Shown here piece by piece: positions 34,964 through 44,900 of a DNA stretch of 64,000 nucleotides. The notes below the pieces were generated by a model. The model was given only the letters and a program-made list of their open reading frames with translations, was not told where the DNA came from and ran no database searches. This stretch comes from JBGVSA01 sp049840475 (GTDB lineage: Bacteria; Pseudomonadota; Gammaproteobacteria; Burkholderiales; Rhodocyclaceae): the NCBI GenBank assembly GCA_049840475.1, contig JASGKX010000003.1, forward strand, positions 434,001-498,000. Reading direction: 5' to 3'. Each line of letters opens with the position of its first letter. The stretch's first letter is position 1. The translations under genes were made by a program, and so were the position numbers.

Positions 34964-36136
34964 ATGGATGAATTCGATCTCGATACGCTCGCCGTGCGCG
35001 CGGGCATCGAGCGCAGCCAGTTCGGCGAGCATTCCGAAGCGCTGTACCTGACTTCCAGCTACGTTTTTGGCAGCGCAGCCGAAGCGGCCGCGCGCTTCTC
35101 CGGCGAAGCGGAAGGCAATGTGTATTCGCGCTTCACCAACCCCACGGTGACGGCATTGCAAACGCGCCTGGCGGCGCTGGAAGGTGCCGAGCGTTGCGTG
35201 GCAACGTCATCCGGCATGTCGGCCATTCTGTCGATGGCGATGGCGCTGCTCAAAGCGGGCGACCATGTGATCGCCTCGCGTGGCCTGTTCGGTTCCACGC
35301 AGCAACTGTTCGGCAACATCCTGGCCAAGTTCGGCATTGAAACCACCTTTGTGCCGGCCACCGATCTTGCCGCTTACCGCGCTGCCATCAAGCCGTCCAC
35401 GCGCCTGTTCTTCGTCGAAACGCCATCGAATCCGCTGACCGAACTGGTTGACATCGCCGCCGTTGCCGAAATCGCTCACGGAGCGGGCGCGCTGCTGGCT
35501 GTCGACAACTGCTTCTGTTCGCCTGTGCTGCAACGGCCGCTCGAACATGGCGCCGACATCGTCATCCATTCGGCCACCAAGTACCTCGACGGTCAGGGTC
35601 GTGTCCTTGGCGGTGCGGTGCTGGGCAAGTACGAAACGATGGAAGAGGTCTTCAAGTTCCTGCGCACCGCAGGCCCGTCGATCTCGCCGTTCAACGCGTG
35701 GGTGATCCTCAAGGGACTGGAGACGCTGCGCATTCGCATGGAGGCGCAATCGGCCAATGCGTTGGCACTCGCGCAGTGGCTCGAAACGCAGCCGGGCGTG
35801 GAACGCGTTTACTACCCGGGCCTGCCGTCGCACCCGCAATATGCGCTGGCACAGCGTCAGCAAAAGACGGGCGGCGCCGTCGTAGCGTTCGACGTCAAGG
35901 GTGGCCGGGAAGGCGCATGGAAGGTCGTCGATAACACGCGCATGGTGTCGATCACGGCCAACCTTGGCGATACCAAGACGACCATCACGCATCCTGCCAC
36001 CACCACGCATGGCCGTATTTCGCAGGAAGCGCGCGACGCGGCGGGTATTCGCGACGGTCTGCTGCGCATGGCGATCGGGCTGGAGTCCGTTAACGATATC
36101 AAGGCGGATCTTGCACGAGGCCTGAGTCTCGTTTGA
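34964..36136 (+). CDS. metZ: O-succinylhomoserine sulfhydrylase
   Basis: PLP enzyme of the Cys/Met-metabolism family that makes homocysteine from activated homoserine and sulfide. Seen: 390 residues, PLP lysine in HSATKYLDGQGR, YSRFTNPTV substrate loop, and the SITANLGDTKTTITHPATTTH C-terminal segment. MetZ rather than MetB is favoured by length, by the purF-metZ context of Burkholderiales, and by the SAM-responsive leader. Confidence 0.9.
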   Translation: MDEFDLDTLAVRAGIERSQFGEHSEALYLTSSYVFGSAAEAAARFSGEAEGNVYSRFTNPTVTALQTRLAALEGAERCVATSSGMSAILSMAMALLKAGDHVIASRGLFGSTQQLFGNILAKFGIETTFVPATDLAAYRAAIKPSTRLFFVETPSNPLTELVDIAAVAEIAHGAGALLAVDNCFCSPVLQRPLEHGADIVIHSATKYLDGQGRVLGGAVLGKYETMEEVFKFLRTAGPSISPFNAWVILKGLETLRIRMEAQSANALALAQWLETQPGVERVYYPGLPSHPQYALAQRQQKTGGAVVAFDVKGGREGAWKVVDNTRMVSITANLGDTKTTITHPATTTHGRISQEARDAAGIRDGLLRMAIGLESVNDIKADLARGLSLV

Positions 36137-36141
36137 TCGTC

Positions 36142-36180
36142 GCACTGCGCCTTTGCCTCGCACGGGGCGAAGGCGCAGTG
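36142..36180. terminator. Bidirectional hairpin between metZ and the M50/HlyD gene
   Basis: Seen: CACTGCGCCTT (36143-36153) and AAGGCGCAGTG (36170-36180) are exact complements with a 16-base middle. T-rich sequence to the right is weak, so termination strength is uncertain. It sits between converging genes. Confidence 0.6.
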
Positions 36181-36191
36181 TTCATCCCTTT

Positions 36192-38292
36192 CTAAAGCGA
36201 ACCCTCGCGCCTCAGAACGGCACCCAGTTGCCGCAGCCAACCGGCGGCGAAACTCGTCGCAGTGGCATCGATATGTACTGCGCCTGCGCGCTCCTGGCGC
36301 ACGTGCGCGGCACCGGCGCACTCATCCATTCTCACGCGGAACACCGCCCGCAGCGGGGCAAGCATCTGCCCCTCGCGCACAGCCGGGATCGGCCCGCCAA
36401 ATACGCTGGCAAGCTGAGGCGAGTCGATCTGCGCGAGATTCACGCGGTTGACCTCCGCCACGCGGCAGGCCACCGCCGGCATGCCCGGCGCATCGGCAAT
36501 GAAACGCGCCTGCGCATGGTCGGCGATTCGCGGCAGATCTTCTTCTGACACGTAGGCCTGCACGCGTGCGCCTTGTTCGCTCACTACCTGCAGGACCGCT
36601 TCGCCGCGCGCCAGCCATTGGCCGCTACGCAGGGCGTCGCTGCGCGTTGCCAAGACACCGTCGAATGGCGCGCGCAATTCGAGCTGGCGCGTGAGATCTT
36701 TCAGACCGGCGACTTCTTCCCGTGCGGCCTGCCAGCGTGTGCGCAGCGCTTCGCCTGCGTCCTGCAGGCGGCTGTCGAATGGTTGCTGCTCGACCTGCCA
36801 GCGCAGTTGTTTCTCGCGCGCTATCGCGCTGGCCAATTCGTAGTCGAGTTCGGGAGACGCAAGACGCGCAAGCAACTGCCCGGCACGTACGCGATCGCCT
36901 TCGCGCGCCACGACTTCGGCAACCTGCGCGGGCACTGGGGCGTACAGCTTCTGCGCATGGCTCGCTTCGACGATGGCTGGCGCCCGCACACTGCCGCGCC
37001 ACGGCACGACGAGTATCAACAGCGCGGCCACGAACAGGACGGCCGCACGCAACGTGTGGCCATGCCACTGCATGCGATCACGAAGTTGCCACCACGTTTT
37101 CATTTCGCGCCAGATTGGCAACGCAATGAACCAGCCGAGCTCGATTGCCAGCAGAAAAATGCCCAGCGCCTTGAAAAAGACGTGGTAGACGAGGAAGGCG
37201 ATCGACAGGAACAGTGTCAGCCGATACAGCCAGGTTGCGTAGGCAAAACCAATGACAAAGCGCGCACGGCGGGGCGGAAAACTCTCCGGCGGCGGATCGT
37301 TCAGGCCGAACAGCCATTCGCGCATATGCCAGCGCCCCAATGCAAAGGCGCGGCTGTGCAGATTGGGCATGTCGAGCCAGTCCGACAGTAAAAAGTAACC
37401 GTCGAACCGCATGAAGGGCGACAGGTTGATGGCCAGTGTGAGCAGCCACGTACTCGTCGCCAGCAAGAACACGCCGCCACGCACCGGGCCGTCGGGCAAG
37501 AAGCTCCAGAGCAATGTCGCCGCTGCGGCCAGTGCGATCTCGGCCGCCATGCCGGCTACGCCGATCTGCAATCGCTGGCGACGCGAGGCCAGCTTCCACG
37601 CTTCGTTGGTGTCGGTGTAGAGCACTGGCCACATGACAAGGAAGGCCACGCCCATATGTGCGACCCGGCAGCCGTGGCGGTACGCGGTAAAGGCGTGTCC
37701 CATCTCATGCAGCACCTTTGCCACTGACAACGCAACGCCGATCCCCACCAGACCTTGCCAATCCGCATACGCCGCGAATGTGTGGATGAACTGGTCCCAC
37801 CGCTGCGTGGCGAGCAGCAAGCCGCCCGCAGCGCACAGCGCCACCGACCACCAGAACAGCGGCGTGTAGATCCACTGGATGTAGGGCGACACCGCGCGCA
37901 GAAACGGCATCGGCCGCACCAGCGGCACGCGGATGAACAAGTAATGCTTGAGCAGCCACATCGCCTTCGACAGCTTGCTCGCTTGCGCGGCTTTCTCGAG
38001 TCGCGCGGTATCGGGCGCGAAGTGCGCGGCGACCAGATGGTGGTGCAGCAGAAAACGCAGCAGGTCTTCCAGCGCGGCTTGATCCACGCTCAGCGTCGTG
38101 TCGCGAGCAACGGCGGCGAGCAGCTTTTCATCGCTGCCCAAAGACCAGCGCGACAGCATCTCGAATGCCGCCCAGCCAATCTGGAAGAAGCGGTTGTCCG
38201 CTCGGGTCATGCAAGGTCCACGTCGGCGTGCCATCTGCCGCGCGCGGACCGGGGTGGAGCGCCAATTCCTGGCGCAGGGCGGGCAACTGCAT
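36192..38292 (-). CDS. M50-type protease/HlyD fusion protein (frame-disrupted)
   Basis: Likely inner-membrane part of the export system of the giant protein. Seen: an N-terminal winged-helix/PqqD-like segment (TPTWTLHDP); hydrophobic helices; the zinc motif HEMGH (near 37695-37709) with a later LSPFMRFDGYFLLSDW that can supply the third ligand; more helices; then a HlyD adaptor half with a lipoyl-like APVPAQVAEVVAREGD segment and a coiled coil. A one-base insertion near 38198-38204 splits the first 30 residues from the rest; without it the protein has 699 residues. The start at 38292 follows the upstream stop after two bases. Last gene of the operon. Confidence 0.82.
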
Positions 38293-38294
38293 GC

Positions 38295-39641
38295 TTACCA
38301 GCCCAGCCATTGGCGAACCGTGGTCAGCGGGCGCCGCAGTGCGTAATAGACCAGCGGAACGCGAGTGCCGGAAACCCGTGCGTTGCCAGTGAGCCCCACG
38401 CGCGGCAGCGTGCCGCCGTCGAATGCTGCCTTGAGCCGATATGCCACCACGCCCTCGCGCGTGGCTTCGGCGCTGTAGGCAACCTGCGTGATGCGTGCGT
38501 CATACGACGACAGTGGGTTGGCGTTGGGGTAGAGCGTAACCGTGGCACCCGGCTCAACGTCGAAACGCTCGCCTGCTGGCAGTTCGACGGCCAGCTCCAC
38601 CTTATGCGGATCGGCCAGCGTCATGATGCGTTCGCCCACGGCCACGGCCTTGCCTTGCCAATCGTTGACGTCGCTGAAGACCGCCACGCCAGCCCGTTCG
38701 GCTTTGATCTGAACGCGGCCGAGCTGCTGTGCGGTGTAGTCGAGTTCGACCTGTTTTTGCTCCATCTGACCGCGACGCTGCGCCATGTCGAGCCGGCTCT
38801 TGTCGTCGGTGACTGCCGCCTGTGCCGACTGGCGATACTCCTCGGCAGCGGCGTCATAAGCCTTGCGCGCCACGGCGTAACGCGCCTGCAATGCCGTGGT
38901 GTCGAGCGTCACCAGCGGCGTGCCGGCGGCCACCTGCTGATTGGGTTTGACGAGGATTCGATCCACCACGCCGTCTTGCGGAGTCCGCACCAGGAATGGC
39001 TCCAGCGGCACGACTTCGGCGGGCGCCAGCACGGTCTGCCGCACCGGGAACAGGGCGACGATCAACAGTGCCAAGGCAACCGCCACACGCCGTTTGGTCG
39101 GGCGCAGGGCATCGATCAGTCGCGCACGCCATGCACGTCGCGGCGCGAACGCATCGAGCGCATGGCTGTACGCGTGTGCCAGTTCGGCCGCCAGCGTCAG
39201 CGCGCCATCGGGCCAGGGTTCGTCCGATGCGAACAGCAGTCCGCCCAGTGCGTCGTCATGTTGCCGCAGCGCCACCCACAGGCCGTGCGTGGGCAGCCAT
39301 TCCGACCATTCGGTGCCGATGTCGTCCGACAAGTCGCTCGCCAGCACGCGGCGCGGACCGTCGCTCGGTTGCGTCGCCAGCGCGGGCAGGGCGCGTTGCA
39401 GCCATTGCACGTAGGGCGCGTTCGGATCGACCAGCGGAACGCCCGACACGCAGGCCACGCGTCCATGACGAGCACCAAGCCACAAGGCGGACTGGCGGTA
39501 GACGAGCATCTGGCGCGATTCATTCACCATCGTGAAGGCCAGCGCATCGACGTTGTCGGCTTCGCGTGCGCGGCGCGCGAGCTGCACCAATGCCAGCAAT
39601 TCGCGTGGCACGGTCACCGGCGGGGGAAGTGCGGCACTCAT
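38295..39641 (-). CDS. HlyD-type membrane fusion protein with N-terminal GAF-like domain
   Basis: Seen: 448 residues. The first ~165 are soluble and resemble a GAF domain (ESRQMLVYRQSALWL, ALGGLLFAS, AAELAHAYSHAL). A transmembrane helix follows (about 187-203), then HlyD features: RTPQDGVVDRILVKPNQQVAAGTPL, a coiled coil (about 260-320) and the beta-barrel domain (VELAVELPAGERFDVEPG). Normal HlyD proteins have only a short cytosolic tail, so the GAF-like domain is unusual. Spacing of 7 bases from the preceding adaptor gene and 2 bases to the next places it in the operon. Confidence 0.83.
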   Translation of the reverse strand: MSAALPPPVTVPRELLALVQLARRAREADNVDALAFTMVNESRQMLVYRQSALWLGARHGRVACVSGVPLVDPNAPYVQWLQRALPALATQPSDGPRRVLASDLSDDIGTEWSEWLPTHGLWVALRQHDDALGGLLFASDEPWPDGALTLAAELAHAYSHALDAFAPRRAWRARLIDALRPTKRRVAVALALLIVALFPVRQTVLAPAEVVPLEPFLVRTPQDGVVDRILVKPNQQVAAGTPLVTLDTTALQARYAVARKAYDAAAEEYRQSAQAAVTDDKSRLDMAQRRGQMEQKQVELDYTAQQLGRVQIKAERAGVAVFSDVNDWQGKAVAVGERIMTLADPHKVELAVELPAGERFDVEPGATVTLYPNANPLSSYDARITQVAYSAEATREGVVAYRLKAAFDGGTLPRVGLTGNARVSGTRVPLVYYALRRPLTTVRQWLGW

Positions 39642-39648
39642 GATGCGA

Positions 39649-40410
39649 TCACTTCGCGCCGGGGAACACGGCCCAGCCGCTCATGCCAGGCAACAGTGTG
39701 CCGGCGGGGGCTTCCATCACACCGGTGATCTGGATCGACTGACTGACCGGATCGATGCGCGCGCCCGTGCGCACGACGCGCGCCGGGAAGCTCTTGCCCA
39801 GTTCATCCACCTGTACGGAAAAGCGCGTGCCGGTTTTGACCGATGCGAGCCAGCGCGAGGGCACGATCATCTGCACTTCGAGTTCCCCCGAATCGATGAT
39901 GGCGATGAGCTGCGTGCCCGGCGTCACATACTGCTGAGCCGTGGCGACGCGCTTGACCACGCGCCCGGCAAACGGCGCGGGAATCTGGCATTTCGACACC
40001 GTGGCCTGCATGTAGGCGACTTCCGCACCGCTTTCCTTCACCTTGGCTTCGGCCTGGTTGACTTCCAGCCTGCCGACAGAATTCAGCTCCGCCAGCCGCT
40101 TGTTGACAGCTAGCGTCTGTTGGGCGGCTTCGTTCGTGGCGCGCGCCTTGGCAAGCTGTGCCTGGAATAGCGTGCAGTCGAAGCTCACCAGCGTCTGCCC
40201 GGCGCGGAAGGCATCGCCTTCGCGCAACGGTAACGAAGCGATCTTGGCCGACAGTTCGCTGGAAATGACGACATCATTGCGCGCGGAAAGCTGCGTACGT
40301 ACGCGCCCGTCCTTATCGGTGAGCGTGTTGTCGGGCGCGGCCGCCTGTGCGCTGGCGGCCAGTGCGAGCAGGGCAGCGAGCCCCACCGTGCGTGCTGCGT
40401 GCAACATCAA
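39649..40410 (-). CDS. Periplasmic adaptor (HlyD/RND-type)
   Basis: Seen: 253 residues with a cleavable signal peptide (about 1-23, ending AQA), split lipoyl-like halves (ISSELSAKIASLPLREGDAF and IPAPFAGRVVKRVAT), a short coiled coil and a beta-barrel domain. It lacks the transmembrane anchor of the neighbouring HlyD proteins. Overlaps the tolC-like stop by four bases. Inference: a second periplasmic bridge to the TolC-like channel. Confidence 0.86.
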   Translation of the reverse strand: MMLHAARTVGLAALLALAASAQAAAPDNTLTDKDGRVRTQLSARNDVVISSELSAKIASLPLREGDAFRAGQTLVSFDCTLFQAQLAKARATNEAAQQTLAVNKRLAELNSVGRLEVNQAEAKVKESGAEVAYMQATVSKCQIPAPFAGRVVKRVATAQQYVTPGTQLIAIIDSGELEVQMIVPSRWLASVKTGTRFSVQVDELGKSFPARVVRTGARIDPVSQSIQITGVMEAPAGTLLPGMSGWAVFPGAK

Positions 40411-41927
40411 CCGGCCTTTCCGTCCTTGCTCACCGTGTCATCCCAACGCGATTCCATCGATTGGATGGCCTGCGTCAGCGTCGACAGATCGTAATTGGGC
40501 ACCCCCTTGGGCAGCGGATCGAGGCCCAGCGTCGCGAGCACTTGGCCATAGGCGCCTTGCAGGGCGCCATAGCTCTGGTAGCGGCGCAGTTCGGACATCA
40601 GGCTGCTGGCGGCAGCACGGATCTCCGCGAGCTTGCCTTGCGCGTCGTTGCGCGCGGCGTTGCGGGTGTGGTCGAGGATGCGGCGCTCCACGCCGTCCAG
40701 ATCGCTCGACAGTTCAAACTGGCGCTTGCGACCGAGGTAGTCGCGATAGGCCACCTGCGTCTGCGTCAGCACCGCCATCGACATGGCGAGCTTCTGGTTG
40801 CGCGCGATCTCGCTTTGCGCGTCGGCCGCCTGCAGCACGCTGCGGGCGTTGAACACGCCGAGCAGGTTCCACGACACGCGCACGCCGGCGCTACGCCACT
40901 CGTTGTTGACGAGGAAGCTGTTCGAGTCGTAGTTGTCGCCGATGTCGAACTGAATGCCCGGCAACAGGCGCGCGATGGCTTTGCGCGTTTCGTTCAGGCT
41001 GATGCGCTCGTTGTAGCGCGCCTCCATCAGCTCGGGACGATTGAGCAGCGCGGTCTCTTCCATCCTGTCCAGCGGCATCGAAATCGCCGGCGTGCCGAGG
41101 TCGCCCGGCATTGCCAACTGATACGACTTGCCCGGTTCCAGGTTCATCAGCGACGCGAGCTTCGGCTTGGCTTGCGAGAGTTCGTCGTTGATTGCTTCGA
41201 GCTGACGAATGATGTCCAGCAACTGGCGTTGGTAGTTGAGCGTTTCCAGCGGCGATTGCAGCTTTTCCGCTTCGATCTTGCGCGAATCGGCCAACGCGGC
41301 GCGGGCCTGTTCCAGCACCGGGCCGATCTTGCCTTCCAGCGCTTGCGCGCCAGCGGCCTGCCAGTACGCCTGACGCACTTGCTGCATGACAAGGTGGATC
41401 GTCTTGCGGCGACGTTCCTGCGCGACCAGTGCGCGGTCGGCCTGTTGTTTAGCCTGGAAGTAGCTCACGCCAAAGTCGAGGATGTTCCACGACAGCGTCA
41501 GGCTGGCGGTGCTGCCTTCATCGTCCGACGACACAGAAGGCTCCAGCGACTGCTGGCCGGTGATCACGCTGTATGACGACGACGCGTTCTGGTTGCTGCG
41601 ATTGGAATACCCGGCCGCAGCCGTCAGCTTGGGCAGCAGGTCGAAATTGGCCAGATCGAGTTGGCGTTGCGCCAGGGCTTCTTCCATCTGCTTGAGGCGG
41701 AAGTCGAGGTTGTACTTGACCGCGCGTGCCATCGCCTCGTCCAGCGCGATCGGGCCGGCGACCGGCTCCTGGTTCTTGAAGAGATCCGCACGTTCGGCGC
41801 GCACGTCGGTCTGGCGTTCGTCGAGCGTGATCGGCGTCGGCGAAATCGCGCAGCCGGTCAGCGCGATGGCGACCGTCAGTACAGCCAGTGGCTTGAGCGC
41901 CAGCTTGGGCGCGCGGCGGGCCGTCAT
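40407..41927 (-). CDS. TolC-family outer-membrane channel lipoprotein
   Basis: Outer-membrane exit duct. Seen: 506 residues; signal peptide with lipobox (V-A-I-A-L-T-G-C); two OEP repeats with long helical stretches (LDEAMARAVKYNLDFRL and the mirrored MEETALLNRPELMEARYN). The ATG at 41927 with GGAG 5 bases upstream is chosen over an ATG at 41960. It lies 72 bases after the giant surface protein gene and overlaps the adaptor. Confidence 0.9.
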   Translation of the reverse strand: MTARRAPKLALKPLAVLTVAIALTGCAISPTPITLDERQTDVRAERADLFKNQEPVAGPIALDEAMARAVKYNLDFRLKQMEEALAQRQLDLANFDLLPKLTAAAGYSNRSNQNASSSYSVITGQQSLEPSVSSDDEGSTASLTLSWNILDFGVSYFQAKQQADRALVAQERRRKTIHLVMQQVRQAYWQAAGAQALEGKIGPVLEQARAALADSRKIEAEKLQSPLETLNYQRQLLDIIRQLEAINDELSQAKPKLASLMNLEPGKSYQLAMPGDLGTPAISMPLDRMEETALLNRPELMEARYNERISLNETRKAIARLLPGIQFDIGDNYDSNSFLVNNEWRSAGVRVSWNLLGVFNARSVLQAADAQSEIARNQKLAMSMAVLTQTQVAYRDYLGRKRQFELSSDLDGVERRILDHTRNAARNDAQGKLAEIRAAASSLMSELRRYQSYGALQGAYGQVLATLGLDPLPKGVPNYDLSTLTQAIQSMESRWDDTVSKDGKAG

Positions 41928-41999
41928 GGCGGCTCCGTTCTGTGAATGAGCTAGTTGCATCTCTGTATCGTCTGTTGGCGTTGAATGTCGGGTCGGGCG

Positions 42000-44900
42000 T
42001 TATGCGCGCTCGTGCTCCAGTTGGCCCAGCGCGTCGAGCAGGGCCTGCATGTCGCGGTCGAAAGCACGTTGTCCGTGGCTGGCGAATTGCGCGTCGAGGC
42101 CGGTACGGCCTGCGGCCGGTGCGTGGGCGAATTGCGTCAGCGCGCGTTCGAGCGCGGCGCTGCGCTGGGCGGGCTCGGCACCGTCGAATTCAATACGGAT
42201 GACCGTACTGACGCGGTTGCCTTTGGCGTCGCGCGCCGAAATCTCGATAGCCATCGCTTGCTTCCAGCCGGCCGGCGGGCGGCCGCTCAAGGTGCCCGTC
42301 ACCGGGTCGAAGCGCAGCCAGGCGGGCAGGGGACGTCCGTCGGCAAGCGCTGCCGTCACCGTGACCGTGGCGTTGGCGTCGCTCAGGCTGAACGCATTGC
42401 GTGGCACGGCAATGTTGACCGGTTCGCCGGGCGATACGCGTTGCACGCCGAGGTCCGGCATCGATTGCAGCGTGTCGCTGCGTGCCGGGCCGGCGTCTCC
42501 GGTCGGGCGCGATGTGGCGACCGGCTGCGCGCGTGTATCTTCGCTGACCCATGCATCGAGCATGGTGTTGCTGCCGGCCAGCATGCCGCTGATCGTGGGC
42601 GCGCCAGTGCCGTCAGTGGAGGTTGAACGAGGCGGTCGCATCCGTCGCAGTGGTGACAATCAAGGGCGTGCTCAGCACTTGTGGCGGAGTGGCGACGAGC
42701 GGCGGCAGCGGTGGCGCGGCTATTGTTGGCGGCGGCGCGAACGGTTGCGTGTCGATGGTGCGGGTTGCACTTGCAGCCGATGCGGCCAGCGTGTTGCCGC
42801 CGATATCGGCGATGCCATGGCCACCGTTGAGCTGCAGCGCGATGCTGCCAGCACCATGGATGTCGCTTACCGTCACGATGTACGTATGCGCATCGACGGC
42901 ACGCACGCTGGAAATCGTGGCCCCTGCGCTGCCCGTGGTGAGCAGCGTGAAGCTGTCCGCGCCTACGCCCGTGACGTTTTCCGAGAAGGTGACGAAATAC
43001 TCGCTTTCGCGCGCGGCGTTACCCGGCGCCCCTTCGATGGTGATCTGTGCCGTCGGCGCCACGCGGTCAACCCGGTAGGCCGCGCCCGTGATTCCACCGG
43101 TCAGCGCATTGCCCGCCCGGTCGACGATACCCGTGCCGCTACCCGCGAGCGTCAGGCCGACATTACCGTCGCCGCTCACGCCCGTCAGCGTGATGAGGTA
43201 GGTGTGCGCGTCCACCTGCGAGACCGAAGCGATCGACGCTGTGGCCGTGCCGGTCGTGGTGACGACGAAGTCGGACGCGTCCACGCCCGTGACATCTTCG
43301 GACAGCGTCAGTTGGTAGTGCAGTGTGCCGGCATTGGTCACGGCCGCGTCGACGCGATCCAGCGTGGCGACGGTCGGCGCGATGGTGTCGATGACGACGC
43401 CGGTCGTATTGCCGACGCTGTTCAGTGCGGTGTTGGCAGCGTTGCCCGCCGCATCGCGGATCGATCCACCATTGAGTTGCAGGCCGCTTACGCTGATGCC
43501 GTTGGTGTCGTTCTGACCATTCGCCACCACGTACTGGAAGGTGAGCAGTCCCGTACCCGAACCCGACACGTAGTCGGCATACACCGTGGCGCCGCCCACG
43601 TCGAGCACCAGTCGCGGCGTGCCGTTCGTGGTGGTGACGAATACGTTCTCGCTGGCATTGATGGTGAAGGTCAGCACGTCGCCCGCGTTGTATTGGCCCG
43701 CGGCCGGTACGGCGACCGACGCGACCGTCGGCGCGACGGCGTCCACGCGCACGCTGCTCGTATTGCCAACGCCATGCAGTGCCGACTGCACCGCATTGCC
43801 AACGCTATCGTGGATGCTGGCGCCGTTCAGGTCGATGGTGCTGCCTAGCGTGATGCCGTTGGCGTCCATCTGGCCGTTTGCGATGGCCAGTCGGAAGGTG
43901 AGGGCCGTGCTGCCCGATCCGCTCACGTAGTCTGCATAGACCACGCCGCCCGTATCCAGCGTGACGGCGATGCGCGGCGTGCCGTTGTCGACGATGACGG
44001 CCTCCGAGAACTGCACGGTGAAATCGAGCGACTGCCCCGCGACGTATGTACCCGCCGCCGGCGCGCCGACCGCTTGCACGACAGGCGCGTCGCGATCCAC
44101 CGTGTAGGCTGCACCGGCAAGAACGCCGGACAGCGGGTTACCCGCGTGATCGACGATTCCGGTGCCTGCGTTCTTCAGTGCCAGGCTGAGGGTGCCTGTG
44201 CCGCTCACGCCTGCGAGCGTGATGACGTACGTGTGACCATCCACCTGCGAGACTGACGACACAGCACCTGTGGCAGTGCCGGTGGAATTAACCAGGAAGT
44301 CGGCGGCGTCGAGCCCGGTTACGTCTTCGGACAGCACGAGCTGGTAGCGCAGCGTGTCGGCATTGGTGACGACGGGGTCGATGCGATCGAGCGCGGTGAC
44401 GGTGGGCGCCATGGTGTCGACGATCACGCCGGACGTATTGCCTACGCCAGTCAGCGCAGTGATGACGTTGTTGCCGGCCTGGTCGCGGATCGTGCCGCCG
44501 TTCAGTTGCATCCCGCTGATGCTGATGCCGTCGGCATCGTTGAGGCCGTTGGCCACCGTGTACTGGAAGATCAGCGTGGTGCTGTTCGAGCCTGCGACGT
44601 AGTCGGCGTAGACGGTGGTGCCACCAACGTCGAGCGCCAGTCGGGGTGTGCCGCCGGACGTCGACACGATGACGTTCTCGGATGTGTTGATCACGAAGGA
44701 GAGCACGTCGCCTGCGTTGTACTGACCCGAGGTAGGCACCGCCACTGACGTCACCGTGGGCACGATGGCGTTGACAAGCACGCCAGTCGTGCTGCCTACG
44801 CTGTTGAGGGTGAGCGTGGCGCTGTTGCCCGCGACGTCGCGGAGCGTGGCGCCATTCAGACTCAACGCACCGATCGAGATACCGTTCGCGTCCATCTGCC

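Noticed and set aside
42000..42659. A separate small Ig-like protein gene after the giant protein
   Set aside because: Its N-terminal codons are the shifted continuation of the giant protein and no ribosome binding site or plausible start exists; joining the frames gives an exact multiple of three.
37755..43848. Several long plus-strand frames opposite the export operon (for example 37755-39728, 40347-41576, 42049-43848)
   Set aside because: They overlap each other and the recognised minus-strand domains and contain no recognisable motif.
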